Positions 1 through 10,200 of a stretch of 64,000 nt of DNA are shown here, one piece after another (position 1 is the stretch's first letter; every line of letters starts with the position of its first letter). The stretch is taken from the NCBI RefSeq assembly GCF_017876115.1, contig NZ_JAGINO010000015.1:62001-126000 (forward strand), written 5' to 3'. The stretch comes from Azospirillum picis. Lineage in GTDB: Bacteria > Pseudomonadota > Alphaproteobacteria > Azospirillales > Azospirillaceae. A program made the position numbers and the translations under genes. The notes beneath the pieces are model-generated. The model was given only the letters and a program-made list of their open reading frames with translations, searched no databases and was not told the origin of the DNA.

Positions 1-2
1 CC

Positions 3-353
3 CTGCACCTCGGCTACCTGTTCGTCGGGTCGGGCTGGATCCTGGCCGGAGCCGCGGAGCTCCTCGGCCTGCCGCCGGCTGCGGCGCCGCACCTGCTGGG
101 CATAGGAGGCCTCGGCATCCTGGCGACCGCGATGATGGTGCGGACGACGCTGCAGCGGGAGGCCGAGCCGCCATGGCTTCCCGCCGGTGCCGTCGCCGCG
201 GTTGTCCTGCTGGCGATGGCGGCGATGTTGCGGGTCGCGGCGGCATGGTGGCCGGACTGGCCGCTGCTGGTGGCGTCGGGCACCTCATGGACCGTTGCGC
301 AACTTCTGGTCGCCGTCGTGCTGCTCACCCGTCCCAGGCGCCGTGTCCGGTAA
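3..353 (+). CDS. NnrS family membrane protein, C-terminal part only
   Basis: The gene is cut by the window edge; the visible 116 residues are its C-terminus. They form hydrophobic membrane segments with an early HLGY motif and a HLLGIGGLGILATAM stretch, which match the last transmembrane helices of NnrS-family proteins (haem- and copper-containing membrane proteins linked to nitric oxide and denitrification stress). It ends in an Arg-rich cytoplasmic tail (PRRRVR). The reading frame is fixed by the clean run to TAA at 351-353. The specific function cannot be judged from this fragment. It is followed by about 120 bp of non-coding DNA before the ABC importer, and nothing shows co-transcription. 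Confidence 0.7.
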   Translation: MHLGYLFVGSGWILAGAAELLGLPPAAAPHLLGIGGLGILATAMMVRTTLQREAEPPWLPAGAVAAVVLLAMAAMLRVAAAWWPDWPLLVASGTSWTVAQLLVAVVLLTRPRRRVR

Positions 354-475
354 GCGGCAGCGCGGGCATATGCATATTTTTTTGAAAAAACGGTGGACCG
401 ACAGATTGTCTCTGGGTGGAACAAGGCCGGTCCGGAGGATATGCTTGGGAAAAATACGCTAGGGGAAGCTTCGCA
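354..475. other. Intergenic leader of the ABC importer operon
   Basis: This is the 122-bp gap between the NnrS-like gene and the importer operon. It contains the only AT-rich run nearby, a 10-bp palindrome ATATGCATAT at 368-377 followed by a T-run and an A-run. It also holds a good Shine-Dalgarno sequence AGGGGAAG at 461-468 that sets the start of the next gene. The importer promoter presumably lies here, but I cannot place -35/-10 boxes with confidence. Confidence 0.35.
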
Positions 476-1663
476 ATGAAAAGACGCTCGTTACTCAAGG
501 CCGCAACCGTGACCGCGGCCGCCGGTGTTCTCGGCTTCCGGCCGTCTATCCTGCGAGCCCAGGCGGCGCCGCTGAAAGTGGCGTTCGTCGGCACCCTGTC
601 CGGACCCGGCGCCGCCCTGGGCAACCATATGCGCGACGGCTGGCTGGCCGGACTGGCGCGGTTGAACAACCAACTCGGCGGCCGGGCGGTCGAGACGCTG
701 GTGGTCGACGACGAACTGAAGCCGGACGTCGCGGTGTCCAAGGTGCGGGCGGCGCTGGAGCGCGACAAGGTGGACTTCGTGGTCGGGGTCGTCTTCAGCA
801 ACATGCTCCAGGCGATCCACCGGCCGGTGACCGAAAGCGGGACCTTCCTGGTCACCACCAACGCCGGACCGTCGACCCTTGCCGGAAAGGGGTGCAGCCC
901 CTTCCTGTTCAGCACCTCCTACCAGAACGACCAGCCGCACGCCGCCATGGGGCAGGTGGCCCAGGACGACGGGCACAAGCGGGTCATGGTGCTGGTGCCC
1001 AACTACCAGGCGGGCAAGGACGCGGTGGCCGGCTTCAAGAGCCGATACAAGGGCGAGGTCGTCGACGAGCTGTACGTATCGCTGAACCAGCTCGATTTCT
1101 CGGCGGAGCTCGCCAAGATCGCCGCGGCGAAGCCGGACGCCATCTTCACCTTCATGCCGGGCGGCCTTGGCGTGAACCTCGTGCGCCAGTATCGCCAGGC
1201 CGGGTTGGAGAAGACTCCCTTCCTGTCCGCCTTCACGGTCGACGAGACCACGCTGCCGGCCCAGGGCGATGCGTCGCTCGGCTTCTTCACCGCCTCGACC
1301 TGGGCGCCGAACGTCGACAATCCGCACAGCCGCCAGTTCGTTTCGGCCTTCGAGGCCGCGTATGGCTATGTCCCCTCTCTGTTTGCCGCCCACAGCTATG
1401 ACGCGGCGCATCTGCTGGACGCCGCGATCAAGCGCACCGGCGGCGACGTCGACGACAAGGCGGCGTTGCGGGCCTCACTGGAGAAGGCGGATTTCCCCTC
1501 GGTGCGCGGGGCGTTCCGCTTCGGCGCCAACCATTTTCCGGTTCAGGACTTCTGGCTGTGCAAGGCCGCCAAGCGGCCCGACGGCAAGTACCAGACCGAG
1601 ACGGTGCGCAGGGTCTTGGAGGCCGACACCGACGCCTATGCCGCAAGCTGCCGCCTGAGCTGA
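476..1663 (+). CDS. Branched-chain-type ABC transporter substrate-binding protein
   Basis: This is a periplasmic binding protein of the Leu/Ile/Val (Peripla_BP_6) type, 395 residues. The start at 476 is chosen because AGGGGAAG lies 7 bases upstream and the N-terminus then reads as a twin-arginine-like signal peptide (KRRSLLKAA, then a hydrophobic run to about residue 30, cleavage near AQA). The mature part opens with the family strand LKVAFVGTLSGPGAALG and has alternating lobes with YRQAGLEKTPF and HSYDAAHLLDAA, where hinge and ligand residues normally lie. It is the first gene of a five-gene operon with two permeases and two ATPases. The ligand is unknown: relatives bind amino acids, amides, urea or aromatic acids. 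The downstream sensor genes on the other strand may respond to the same compound (inference). Confidence 0.9.
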   Translation: MKRRSLLKAATVTAAAGVLGFRPSILRAQAAPLKVAFVGTLSGPGAALGNHMRDGWLAGLARLNNQLGGRAVETLVVDDELKPDVAVSKVRAALERDKVDFVVGVVFSNMLQAIHRPVTESGTFLVTTNAGPSTLAGKGCSPFLFSTSYQNDQPHAAMGQVAQDDGHKRVMVLVPNYQAGKDAVAGFKSRYKGEVVDELYVSLNQLDFSAELAKIAAAKPDAIFTFMPGGLGVNLVRQYRQAGLEKTPFLSAFTVDETTLPAQGDASLGFFTASTWAPNVDNPHSRQFVSAFEAAYGYVPSLFAAHSYDAAHLLDAAIKRTGGDVDDKAALRASLEKADFPSVRGAFRFGANHFPVQDFWLCKAAKRPDGKYQTETVRRVLEADTDAYAASCRLS

Positions 1664-1673
1664 GGGGGCGCGG

Positions 1674-2591
1674 TTGACCTTACTCCTCGTCCAGGTGCTG
1701 AACGGGCTGCAGTTCGGCGTTCTCCTGTTCCTCGTCGCCGCCGGACTCAGCCTGGTGTTCGGGGTCATGGATTTCATCAACCTCGCGCATGGCGTCCAGT
1801 ACATGCTGGGCGCCTATGTCGCGGCGACCTTCGGGTTGTGGCTCGACAGCTTCTGGCTGGGACTGCTGCTGGCGCTGCCGGTGGCGCTGGTGGTCGGGCT
1901 GCTGCTGGAATGGCTGGTGTTCCGGCATCTCTACCGGCGGGACCATCTCAGCCAGGTGCTCGCGACCTTCGGCGTCATCCTGACGTTGGATGAGGCGGCG
2001 CGGGCGCTGTGGGGGTCGGCGCCGCTGAACGTTCCCCAGCCAGGCGGGCTGCCGGGCGGGATCGAGATCATGGCCGGGCTGAACTATCCAGCCTACCGGC
2101 TGGTGATCATCGGCGTCGGCGTCGTCGTTCCGCTGCTGCTCTGGTTCCTGGTGGAGCGGACCCGCATCGGCATGCTGGTCCGGGCGGGCGCCACCAACGC
2201 CACCATGGTGTCGGCGCTTGGCGTCGACATCCGGCGGCTGTTCACCCTGGTCTTCGCCTTCGGATCGATGCTGGCGGGCTTCGCCGGGGCACTGGCCAGC
2301 CCGGTCTTCCCGGTGGCGCCGGGCATGGGGGAGAACGTCCTCATCCTGTGCTTCGTCGTCATCGTGATCGGTGGCATCGGCTCGATCCGCGGCGCCTTCG
2401 CCGCCGCCCTGCTGGTGGGGCTGATCGACACGCTTGGACGGGCGATGCTGCCGGACCTGCTGCGGCTGCTGCTCGATCCGTCGTCCGCGCGCCAGACCGG
2501 GGCGGCACTGGCGTCCATGCTGGTCTACATCGTCATGGCCGGCCTGCTGGCCTTCCGGCCGGCCGGGCTGTTCCCAGGGCCGCGGGCATGA
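1674..2591 (+). CDS. livH: Branched-chain-type ABC transporter permease (LivH type)
   Basis: Inner-membrane permease subunit of 305 residues with about eight hydrophobic segments. The N-terminus (LNGLQFGVLLFLVAAGLSLVFG, then DFINLAHG) is the LivH hallmark. The later GIGSIRGAFAAALLVGLIDTLGR segment is the EAA-like loop that contacts the ATPases. The start is TTG at 1674 with GAGGGGG just upstream, ten bases after the binding protein stop. Its stop overlaps the next gene's ATG (ATGA at 2588-2591), so translation is probably coupled. It is expected to pair with the LivM-type protein to form the channel. Confidence 0.92.
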   Translation: MTLLLVQVLNGLQFGVLLFLVAAGLSLVFGVMDFINLAHGVQYMLGAYVAATFGLWLDSFWLGLLLALPVALVVGLLLEWLVFRHLYRRDHLSQVLATFGVILTLDEAARALWGSAPLNVPQPGGLPGGIEIMAGLNYPAYRLVIIGVGVVVPLLLWFLVERTRIGMLVRAGATNATMVSALGVDIRRLFTLVFAFGSMLAGFAGALASPVFPVAPGMGENVLILCFVVIVIGGIGSIRGAFAAALLVGLIDTLGRAMLPDLLRLLLDPSSARQTGAALASMLVYIVMAGLLAFRPAGLFPGPRA

Positions 2592-3571
2592 GGGCGGCGC
2601 TCACCCGCCTGGCGGCGCCCGCGCTCCTCTTCCTGCTGCTGCTGGCCGTTCCGTTCCTCGGCATCGGCGGCGGGTTCGTCCTCGACCTGCTGACACGGGC
2701 GATGATCCTCGGAATCGCGGCGGTTAGCCTGTCGCTGCTGGTCGGCGGCGCCGGGCTGGTCAGCCTGGGCCATGCGGCGATGATGGGCATCGGCGCCTAT
2801 GCCGTCGCCGCGCTCGATGCCGCCGGGATCACCGAGGGGATGATCGTCTTTCCGACGGCGCTCGCCGCCGCCGCACTGTTCGCGCTGGTCACCGGGGCGG
2901 TGTCGCTGCGTACCAGCGGCGTCCACTTCATCATGATCACGCTGGCCTTCGGCCAGATGGCGTTCTTCACCGCCTCGTCCTTCTCGTCCCTGGGCGGGGA
3001 CGACGGCTATACCCTGTATGCGCGCACGGAGATCCTCGGCTCGCCGCTGCTGCAGGACCGCCGCAGCTTCTATCTCGTCTGCCTTGCACTGCTGGCGCTG
3101 GTATGGGGCGGCTGCACCGCGATCCTCGGCAGCCGCTTCGGGCGGGTGCTGCGGGCGGCGCGGGAGAACGAGCGGCGGGTGCGCGCCGTCGGCTTCTCCC
3201 CCGTCCCATACCGGCTGGTGGCCTACGTGATGGCCGGGGCGGTCGGCGGCCTGGCGGGGGCGCTGCTGGCCAACGCCTCCGAGTTCGTTTCGCCGGCCTC
3301 CCTGTCCTGGACGCGGTCCGGCGAGCTGCTGTTCCTGGTCATCCTCGGCGGCCTCGGCCGGCTGCACGGCGCCATCCTGGGAGCGCTGGCCTTCGTGCTG
3401 CTCGAGGAATGGCTGTCCCACCTGTTCGTCTACTGGCGGCTGGTCTTCGGCCCGCTCCTGGTCCTCGCGGTCCTGTTCCTGCACGACGGCATCGCCGGCC
3501 TTCCCGGAAGCCTGCGGGCCTGGTCGCGCTGGCGGCCGACCTTCTCGAAGCGGAGGAGCGCCGATGCCTGA
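2588..3571 (+). CDS. livM: Branched-chain-type ABC transporter permease (LivM type)
   Basis: Second permease subunit, 327 residues. The start is the ATG of the ATGA overlap with livH; the same frame is open far upstream but only as an antisense-like extension. The core shows LVSLGHAAMMGIGAYAVAAL, then the cytoplasmic RAARENERRVRAVGFSPVPYRLVAYVMAG loop and a FLVILGGLGRLHGAILGAL segment, all typical of LivM. The last 8 bases overlap the ATPase gene that follows. It forms the translocation channel with the livH product. Confidence 0.92.
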   Translation: MRAALTRLAAPALLFLLLLAVPFLGIGGGFVLDLLTRAMILGIAAVSLSLLVGGAGLVSLGHAAMMGIGAYAVAALDAAGITEGMIVFPTALAAAALFALVTGAVSLRTSGVHFIMITLAFGQMAFFTASSFSSLGGDDGYTLYARTEILGSPLLQDRRSFYLVCLALLALVWGGCTAILGSRFGRVLRAARENERRVRAVGFSPVPYRLVAYVMAGAVGGLAGALLANASEFVSPASLSWTRSGELLFLVILGGLGRLHGAILGALAFVLLEEWLSHLFVYWRLVFGPLLVLAVLFLHDGIAGLPGSLRAWSRWRPTFSKRRSADA

Positions 3572-4319
3572 GCCGCTGCTGGAGTTGCGTGGCCTGTGCA
3601 AGAACTACGGTGCCCTCGCCGTGACCGACGACGTCTCGCTCACCGTCCTGCCGCAGGAGATCCACGCGATCATCGGGCCGAACGGTGCCGGCAAGACGAC
3701 GCTGATCCACCAGATCAGCGGCACGCTGCGCCCCGACCGTGGATCGGTCCTGTTCGCCGGCCGGGACGTCACGGCCCTGCCGGTGGAACGGCGTGCCCGC
3801 CTGGGCCTCGCCCGCAGCTTCCAGATCACCAGCATCGTTCCCGGATTCTCGGTGCTGGAGAATGTGGCGCTCGCGGTGCAGGCCCGCAGCGGCTCCTCCT
3901 TCCGCTTCCTGCGGCCGGCGGGGAGCGAAGCCGCGATCAACCGCGATGCCCTCGCCGCGCTGGAGGCGGTGGGGCTCGCCGGTGCGGCGGGGCGGATGGC
4001 GAACGCCCTGTCCCACGGCGAGAAACGGCAGCTCGAGCTTGCCATCGCCATCGCCATGCGGCCGCGTCTTCTGCTGCTGGACGAGCCGCTGGCCGGTGCC
4101 GGCCCCGAGGAGACGGCAAGGCTGATCGGTCTGCTGCGCGACCTGCGGCAACGCTACGGCATCCTGCTGGTCGAGCATGACATGCAGGCGGTGTTCTCGC
4201 TCGCGGACCGGATCTCGGTGCTGGTCTACGGCCGGGTCGCCGCCACCGGCACCGCGGCGGAGATCCGCGCCGATCCCGAAGTCCGCAGGGCGTATCTCGG
4301 AGAGGATGAGCTGGCGTGA
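3564..4319 (+). CDS. livG: Branched-chain-type ABC transporter ATPase (LivG type)
   Basis: Cytoplasmic ATPase subunit, 251 residues. Walker A is GPNGAGKTT near residue 37. The signature is LSHGEKRQLELAIA, with H in place of the usual G, as in many LivG proteins. Walker B is LLLLDEPLAGAGPEE and the switch histidine is in LLVEHDM. The C-terminal PEVRRAYLGED is the LivG tail. The gene starts 8 bases inside livM and ends in an overlap with livF. It pairs with LivF to drive uptake. Confidence 0.93.
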   Translation: MPEPLLELRGLCKNYGALAVTDDVSLTVLPQEIHAIIGPNGAGKTTLIHQISGTLRPDRGSVLFAGRDVTALPVERRARLGLARSFQITSIVPGFSVLENVALAVQARSGSSFRFLRPAGSEAAINRDALAALEAVGLAGAAGRMANALSHGEKRQLELAIAIAMRPRLLLLDEPLAGAGPEETARLIGLLRDLRQRYGILLVEHDMQAVFSLADRISVLVYGRVAATGTAAEIRADPEVRRAYLGEDELA

Positions 4320-5020
4320 TGCTGGAGGTGGGCAATCTGTCGGCCGGATACGGCCAGACCCAGGTGCTGTTCGACGTCTCGCTCGCCATCGGTGCCGGGC
4401 AGGTTCTGGCCCTGCTCGGCCGCAACGGCATGGGAAAGACGACGACGGTCAGCACCATCATCGGCATGCTGCCGGCCTGGGGCGGCCGCCTCGCCTTCGA
4501 CGGCCGGGAGATCGCGGCGTTGCCATCGCACCGGATCGCGCGGCTGGGCATCGGGCTGGTGCCCGAAGGCCGCCAGATCTTCCCGACCCTGACGGTCGAG
4601 GAAAATCTGGTGGCGACGGCGTTCGCGCGCGGCCCCGGCGCTCCCCGCTGGACGCTGGAGGCGATCTGGGAGCTGTTCCCGCGCCTGCGGGAGCGTCGGC
4701 GCAGCATGGGCAACCGGCTGTCAGGCGGGGAGCAGCAGATGCTGGCGATCGGGCGGGCGCTGATGACGAACCCCCGCCTCCTCGTCCTGGACGAGGCGAC
4801 GGAGGGTCTGGCACCGCTGATCCGCGCCGAGATCTGGGCCGTGCTCGCGACCTTGAAGCGGGAGGGCCAGTCGATCCTGCTGGTCGACAAGAACCTCTCC
4901 GCGGTGCTGCGCCTTGCCGACAAATGCGTCGTCATCGAGAAGGGCTGCACGGTGTGGAGCGGGACCAGCGACGATCTGGCGCGAGATCCCGGCGTCCAGC
5001 AGCGGCATCTGCACATCTGA
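4316..5020 (+). CDS. livF: Branched-chain-type ABC transporter ATPase (LivF type)
   Basis: Second ATPase subunit, 234 residues. It starts at GTG 4316 or ATG 4319, both overlapping the livG stop. It has Walker A GRNGMGKTT, the LivF-specific GLVPEGRQIFPTLTVEENL stretch, signature LSGGEQQMLAIGRALM and Walker B LLVLDEATEGLAP. The usual switch histidine position reads LLVDKNL (K for the more common E or Q plus N), seen in some LivF proteins. It is the last gene of the importer operon and ends 22 bases before the convergent response regulator. Confidence 0.92.
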   Translation: MMLEVGNLSAGYGQTQVLFDVSLAIGAGQVLALLGRNGMGKTTTVSTIIGMLPAWGGRLAFDGREIAALPSHRIARLGIGLVPEGRQIFPTLTVEENLVATAFARGPGAPRWTLEAIWELFPRLRERRRSMGNRLSGGEQQMLAIGRALMTNPRLLVLDEATEGLAPLIRAEIWAVLATLKREGQSILLVDKNLSAVLRLADKCVVIEKGCTVWSGTSDDLARDPGVQQRHLHI

Positions 5021-5042
5021 CCGGAGGCGTGTGCCGCCCCGG

Positions 5043-5687
5043 TCAGGCGGCCGGCGACATCAGCGCGTCGACGATGCGGACCAGTTCGACGATCGAGCGC
5101 GCCGCCATCTTCCGCATCGCCTGCCCGCGGTGCAGCTTCACCGTCGCCTCGCTGATCCCGAGATCGTCGGCGATCTGCTTGTTGCGGCGGCCGGCCACCA
5201 CCATCAGGGCGATCTCGCGTTCGCGTGCGGTGAGCGCTTCGAAGCGGGCACGGTGGGTGAGCTGGCCGCGCTCATGGTCGCGGCGGGCGCGATGCGCGGT
5301 GACGGCCGCATGTATGGCGTCCAGCAACTGCTGGTGATGGACGGGCTTGGTCAGGAACTCGAAGGCGCCCGCCTTCATGGCGCGGACCGACATCGGCACA
5401 TCGGCATGGCCGCTGATGAAGATGACCGGCAGGCTGTTCCTGGATTTGGCGAGTTCGATCTGGAAGTCCAGGCCGCTGCGTTCCGGCAACCGCACGTCCA
5501 GCACCATGCAGCCGATGTCGATCGGCGGACAGCCGTCGATATACTGCTGAACCGACGCGAAGCTCCGCGCCTGCAGCCCCACCGAGTCCAGCAGTCCCTC
5601 GAGCGCTTCGCGAATCGCCTCGTCGTCGTCGATGATGACGACGGTGACGGTGTCCCTGGGCGTCCCGTCCCTGGATCTGGCGTCCAT
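5043..5687 (-). CDS. FixJ/NarL-type response regulator
   Basis: Two-component DNA-binding regulator of 214 residues. The N-terminal receiver has the acidic pair in VVIIDDDEAI, the phospho-acceptor Asp in MVLDVRLPERSG (about residue 64) and the K of LTKPVHHQQLL. The C-terminal LuxR-type HTH (LTAREREIALMVVAGRRNKQIADDL) is of the FixJ subgroup. Its start overlaps the last base of the upstream kinase gene's stop, so the pair is translated together. It is the probable output of the cascade encoded at 5687-12318. Plausible targets are the adjacent importer and the divergent AraC gene. Confidence 0.92.
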   Translation of the reverse strand: MDARSRDGTPRDTVTVVIIDDDEAIREALEGLLDSVGLQARSFASVQQYIDGCPPIDIGCMVLDVRLPERSGLDFQIELAKSRNSLPVIFISGHADVPMSVRAMKAGAFEFLTKPVHHQQLLDAIHAAVTAHRARRDHERGQLTHRARFEALTAREREIALMVVAGRRNKQIADDLGISEATVKLHRGQAMRKMAARSIVELVRIVDALMSPAA

Positions 5688-7210
5688 CAGTCTCCCCCGG
5701 GCATGACCGGCAGCACGAACTCGAACCGGCTCCCACGCGGTGCCACGGGCTCCGCGGTCAGGCGCCCGCCGTGCAGTTCGACGATCGACCGGCTGATCGA
5801 CAAGCCCATGCCCAGGCCGTCGGGCTTGGTGCTATACAGTGCCTTGAAGATTGATTCGGTGTCCGATGCCGGAAATCCGATGCCGCTGTCCTCCACCCGG
5901 ACGTGGATCCGGTTGCCGTCGGCACTGGTGGTGATCCGCAGGCGGCGGTCCGTCAGCTCGGGCGCCGACATCGCCTCGATGGCGTTCATCACGAGGTTCA
6001 GGACAAGCTGCTGGAGTTGCACCCGGTCGCCGTGGACCCAGGGCGGGCCGCGGAGAAGGTCGGTTTCCACGCGTATCTGCGCCCGCCGCAACTCTCCCCG
6101 GACCAGGCGCAGCGTGTCGGCGATCAGGGCGCTCATGTCCACCCAGCCCGGCGTCGCGGGCGTCCGGCGGGCCAGCGCCTGAATGCTGCGCACCACGTCC
6201 CCCGCGCGTTGAGAGTCGCGCACGATGCGATCGACCACGGCCCGGGTCCTGCCGAGATCCGGCTGGGCTTTCGAGAGGTGCTGCAGGCAGGTGCCGGCGT
6301 TGGTGATGATCGCCATCAGCGGCTGGTTGACCTCGTGGGCGATGGCGGCGGCGAGTTCTCCCATCATGGTCAGGCGGCCGACATGGGCAACGTCCTCCTG
6401 CGCCTTGCGCAGCGCGGCGGCGATCTGCCGGCGCTGGGTCAGGTCGCTGAACACCAGGATGGCACCCGCCACGGTGCCGCGGTCGTCGATGATGGCGGAG
6501 CAACGCTCCTCGACGACGATCCCCGTCGCCGTCTTGGCGGCCGTCTCCCTGCCGCGGGGCAGCAGCATCGACAGCCGTTCCGGAGGAGCCATGTCGCCGC
6601 TGCGCAGCACCACGGAGGAGAAATCCTCCAGCCGCTCCTGCGTCTCCTCGTCGACCACGATGAACACGGACGACAGCGGCTGGCCGATCGCCTCGGCAGC
6701 GGTCCATCCGGTCATCGCCTCAGCCACCCGGTTCATGAACTCGACCCGCCCGCCGCCGTCGCACAGGATGACGCCATCGCGGATGCTGGCCAGCGTGGCG
6801 GCATAGCGCCGCTCGCTCATCCGCAGCTTGCTGTCGCTGGAATGCTTGTACAGCGCCATCTGGATGACCGTGCGCATCTGCTGCTCCTGGAACGGCTTCA
6901 GCAGATAGCCGAAGGGTTCGGTCAGGCTGGCGCGCTGTACGGTCTCGTCGTTGGCATAGGCGGTCAGGAAGACGATCGGAATCTGGTGGGCGTCGCGGAT
7001 CCGGCGGGCGGCCTCGATCCCGTCCATCTCCCCTTCGAGGCGGATATCCATCAGGACGAGGTCGGGCTGATGGCGGCAGGCCATCTGGATGGCGCTTTCG
7101 CCGGTTGCGGAAGTGCCGACGACCACATGCCCCATTCGTGTGATCTGCTGCTGGATGTCGCGAGCGACGATCCGGTCATCCTCAACAATCAAAATACGGG
7201 CCGCGGTCAT
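5687..7210 (-). CDS. Receiver-PAS-histidine kinase hybrid
   Basis: 507-residue signalling protein. The N-terminal receiver (about 1-125) has the phospho-acceptor in LVLMDIRLEGEMDG and the K in LLKPFQEQQ. Next is a PAS domain (about 140-270, SIRDGVILCDGGGRVEFMN). The HisKA domain has its phospho-His in AIAHEVNQPLMA, and the HATPase domain has the N box LVLNLVMNAIEAM, DSGIGFP and GLGMGLSISRSIVELHGG. The domain order (receiver first) suits a relay intermediate: it could receive phosphate from the giant sensor upstream and pass it to the FixJ-type regulator downstream (inference). Its start overlaps the giant gene's stop by four bases (ATGA). Confidence 0.92.
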   Translation of the reverse strand: MTAARILIVEDDRIVARDIQQQITRMGHVVVGTSATGESAIQMACRHQPDLVLMDIRLEGEMDGIEAARRIRDAHQIPIVFLTAYANDETVQRASLTEPFGYLLKPFQEQQMRTVIQMALYKHSSDSKLRMSERRYAATLASIRDGVILCDGGGRVEFMNRVAEAMTGWTAAEAIGQPLSSVFIVVDEETQERLEDFSSVVLRSGDMAPPERLSMLLPRGRETAAKTATGIVVEERCSAIIDDRGTVAGAILVFSDLTQRRQIAAALRKAQEDVAHVGRLTMMGELAAAIAHEVNQPLMAIITNAGTCLQHLSKAQPDLGRTRAVVDRIVRDSQRAGDVVRSIQALARRTPATPGWVDMSALIADTLRLVRGELRRAQIRVETDLLRGPPWVHGDRVQLQQLVLNLVMNAIEAMSAPELTDRRLRITTSADGNRIHVRVEDSGIGFPASDTESIFKALYSTKPDGLGMGLSISRSIVELHGGRLTAEPVAPRGSRFEFVLPVMPGGD

Positions 7211-10200
7211 TCAAATCCTCGGGTTCGGCCCATCAAAGGGAAAGTGACGATGAATTCAGAGCCGGCCGTCGAACTGCATTGCAGGGAACCATGCAGTTGG
7301 CTGCTCAAATCATCGACGAGCCTCAGGCCGACCGTGTTCAGCTTATCGATATCATGTTCGGTGGACAAGCCTACTCCGTCGTCCCGCACCGACAGGCGGC
7401 AATCCTGCCCATCCGCTGCCAGCCCGATGTGAAGGACGCCGCCGCGCCCGTCCGGAAAAGCGTGCTTCAGCGCGTTCGATACCAGTTCGTTGACGATCAG
7501 CCCGCAGGGGATCGCACGGTCGAGGTCGAGTTTCAGGTCGTCGAGTTCGGTGATCAGCCGGACCGGCCCGCTCTGCGCCGCATAGGCTTGCAGGAGATGC
7601 GCGCACACCGACTCCAGATGCGCCCGGATCGGCACGCGCGCGAAGCTGCCGAGCCGGTAGAGGCTTTCATGGACCAGCGCCATCGAGTGCACGCGATCGC
7701 GGCTGTCTGCGAACAATGCCGCCACCGACTTGTCCGCGATCCGGTTGGCCTGGAGGTTGAGGAGACTGGTCACCAGTTGGAGGTTGTTCTTGACCCGATG
7801 ATGAACCTCCTTCAACAGGGCTTCCTTCTCCTCCAGCGTCGCCGTCTCCAGGGCCGCCGCGGCCTGTGCGCCGAGGAGGGTCAGCATGTCGATGCGCTTG
7901 CGGGTGAAGGCGTGGGTCGCCAGGGTATTTTCGAGGTGCAGCAGCCCGACCACCCGCTTCCGGCGGACCAATGGCATGCAGAGGAGCGAGCGGGCATCCG
8001 TATCCTGAAAATACGGGTCGGCGGAGAACGGGCCCGCAGCCCGCGTGTCGTCGACGATCATGGCCTGCCTCTCACGAATGGCGCCGTGGATCATCGAGTG
8101 GGGCAGCGGGAAGCGATCTGCATCCTCCCGCACGAGATGGACCGACACGTCGCTGGGACGTGTTGTGGCCTCGGCTTCCACCCTGAGTTGCTCGCCGCGG
8201 GCAAGGATCAGCAGTCCGCGGCTGGCTCCGGCATGCTCAAGCACCAGGGTCAGCAGCGTGGCCGTCACTTGTTCGACGCTTGCCTGGTCTGACATCGCCC
8301 GCAGGGTTTCCAACAGCGTCGCCAAGCCCGCGCCATCAAAGCCGGCACCCTCGAGGCCGGCGCCGTCCAAGGCGGCAGGCGCAGGGGCGGGCAGGGCGTC
8401 TTGCCGGGCGACCGCCAGGACAGGGTGGCGCTGTTCGATCTGCCTGACCTTGGCGGTCGCCCCCCAGCGCCGGTAACAGGTTGCCGCTTCCCGCAGGCAG
8501 GCGAGTTCGAGCGTCGGCAGGCCGGACCGGCGATAGAACGCTGCGGCCCGTTCGTTGGCCAGGGCCTCCACTTGTGGCAAAGCGCTGCGCTGCGCCGCCT
8601 GCACCGCCCGGTCGAAACCGCGCATCGCGTCCTCGGACCGGCCTTCCAGCCGTGCCGCTTCGGCCTCGAGGAGGGCGAAGCGCGCCTCGAAGCCGTCTGG
8701 ATTGTTGCCCGCCCAGTCCCGCAGCTGGTCGCGGTGGTGGAGAAGGGCAAGGGAGTGGCGGTGCCATTCGCCGCCCGCGCTCTCGTCCATCAGCGCCGCC
8801 CGCGCCACACCGGCATGGAAATGATACTCCACCATCTCAAGATGGCCCGAGGTGGTCCACAGCAGACCCTCGGCCCGTTCGGCCGCCAGGACGGCCGCAG
8901 CCATGTCTCCGGCGATGCAGGAGAGCTGAAGGCTGCGGATCCAGTGCCAGCAGATGGCGATGTCCAGGCTGCGGTTGGCAAGCAGCCTGGCCTCGAAGGC
9001 GGCATTGTCGAAGTCGAGCCCGTCGAGCGAGCCGAGCGCATCGGTCTGGCCGCGCAAGGCGCGAAGCATCCGGATCTGCGTGGTCAGGATGTCGGCGCAC
9101 AGGCCGAACCTGACCTGCCGGACATAGGCCAGGCGGGTTTCCGCGGTCTGCTGTACGGTTTCCAACGGATCACCGCTCGCCAGCATGCTGGTGACGAGCG
9201 TGACGCTGGTGAATCCGCCATAGGTCACGTCGCCGGTCTCGCGCGCCTCCTCGAACGCGCGCAGGAGGAGCCGCCGCTCGCTGCGGGCATCGCGTGTCCA
9301 GGGCACCACATGATAGGCGAAGGTCATCAGCACCCGCGCCCGGTAGCGCCCGAGCCCGTGGCGCTCCGCCAGTTCGAAGCCGAGGCGCCCGAAGGCGTAG
9401 CCTGCGGCATAATCGCCGAAATAGGGGCCGGCGACCATCCCGAGATAGGCGAAGCCCAGGGCGGAGGCGTCGGTGGCGCCATGGCCGAGCGACAGGTTCG
9501 CCATCCGGCACAGGATCAGGCAGACGAGATTGTGGTCGCTGAAGAAGGCCGGAGGGAGGGCGGCCGCCAGGACGTCCAGGGTCGCACGGCTCGCGGGATC
9601 CGCGGCGGCGGGCAGGTCGGTCAGTGACAGGATGGGCCGCACGCCGATGGCAGACTGCAACACCCTGTACTCGCGCTTGGCGAGTTCGGGCGGCGGATGG
9701 GGGGGCCAATCGACGCCAGTGTCGCGGAGATAGGAAAGGCAGCTTTCGATCGCCCGGTCGCTGCGATCGATCGCCGTATAGATCGTCACGAGGAGCGCCG
9801 TGATGGCCGCGCGGTCGGTCGGATCCTCGGCCCGCCCGATCAGGTCGATGAGATGGCGCTCCGCTGCGTCGAGGTCACCGTTCAGGAACTCGCATTCGGC
9901 ACGCAAACGTTCCAGGTCGAAGCGCAGGCGATGCCTCTCCACGCCTTGGGCCTCGGCGAGCAGCGACAGGCCTGTCTGGACATAGGTCAGGGCCGATCCA
10001 TGGGCGCTTGCGGCCTTGGCCCGCTGACCGGCCGCCAGATACAGGGCCGCGACCTGCTCCCGTTCCTCGCGGGATTCGATCAGGGAGAGGCATTGGTCAT
10101 ACTGGCCGACCATTTCGAACAGGCGGTCGCCGCCGGCATCGTCCGGTACGCCGCCGTGCACGGCCCCGGCGGTATCGGCATGCAGGGCACGGGCGATGTC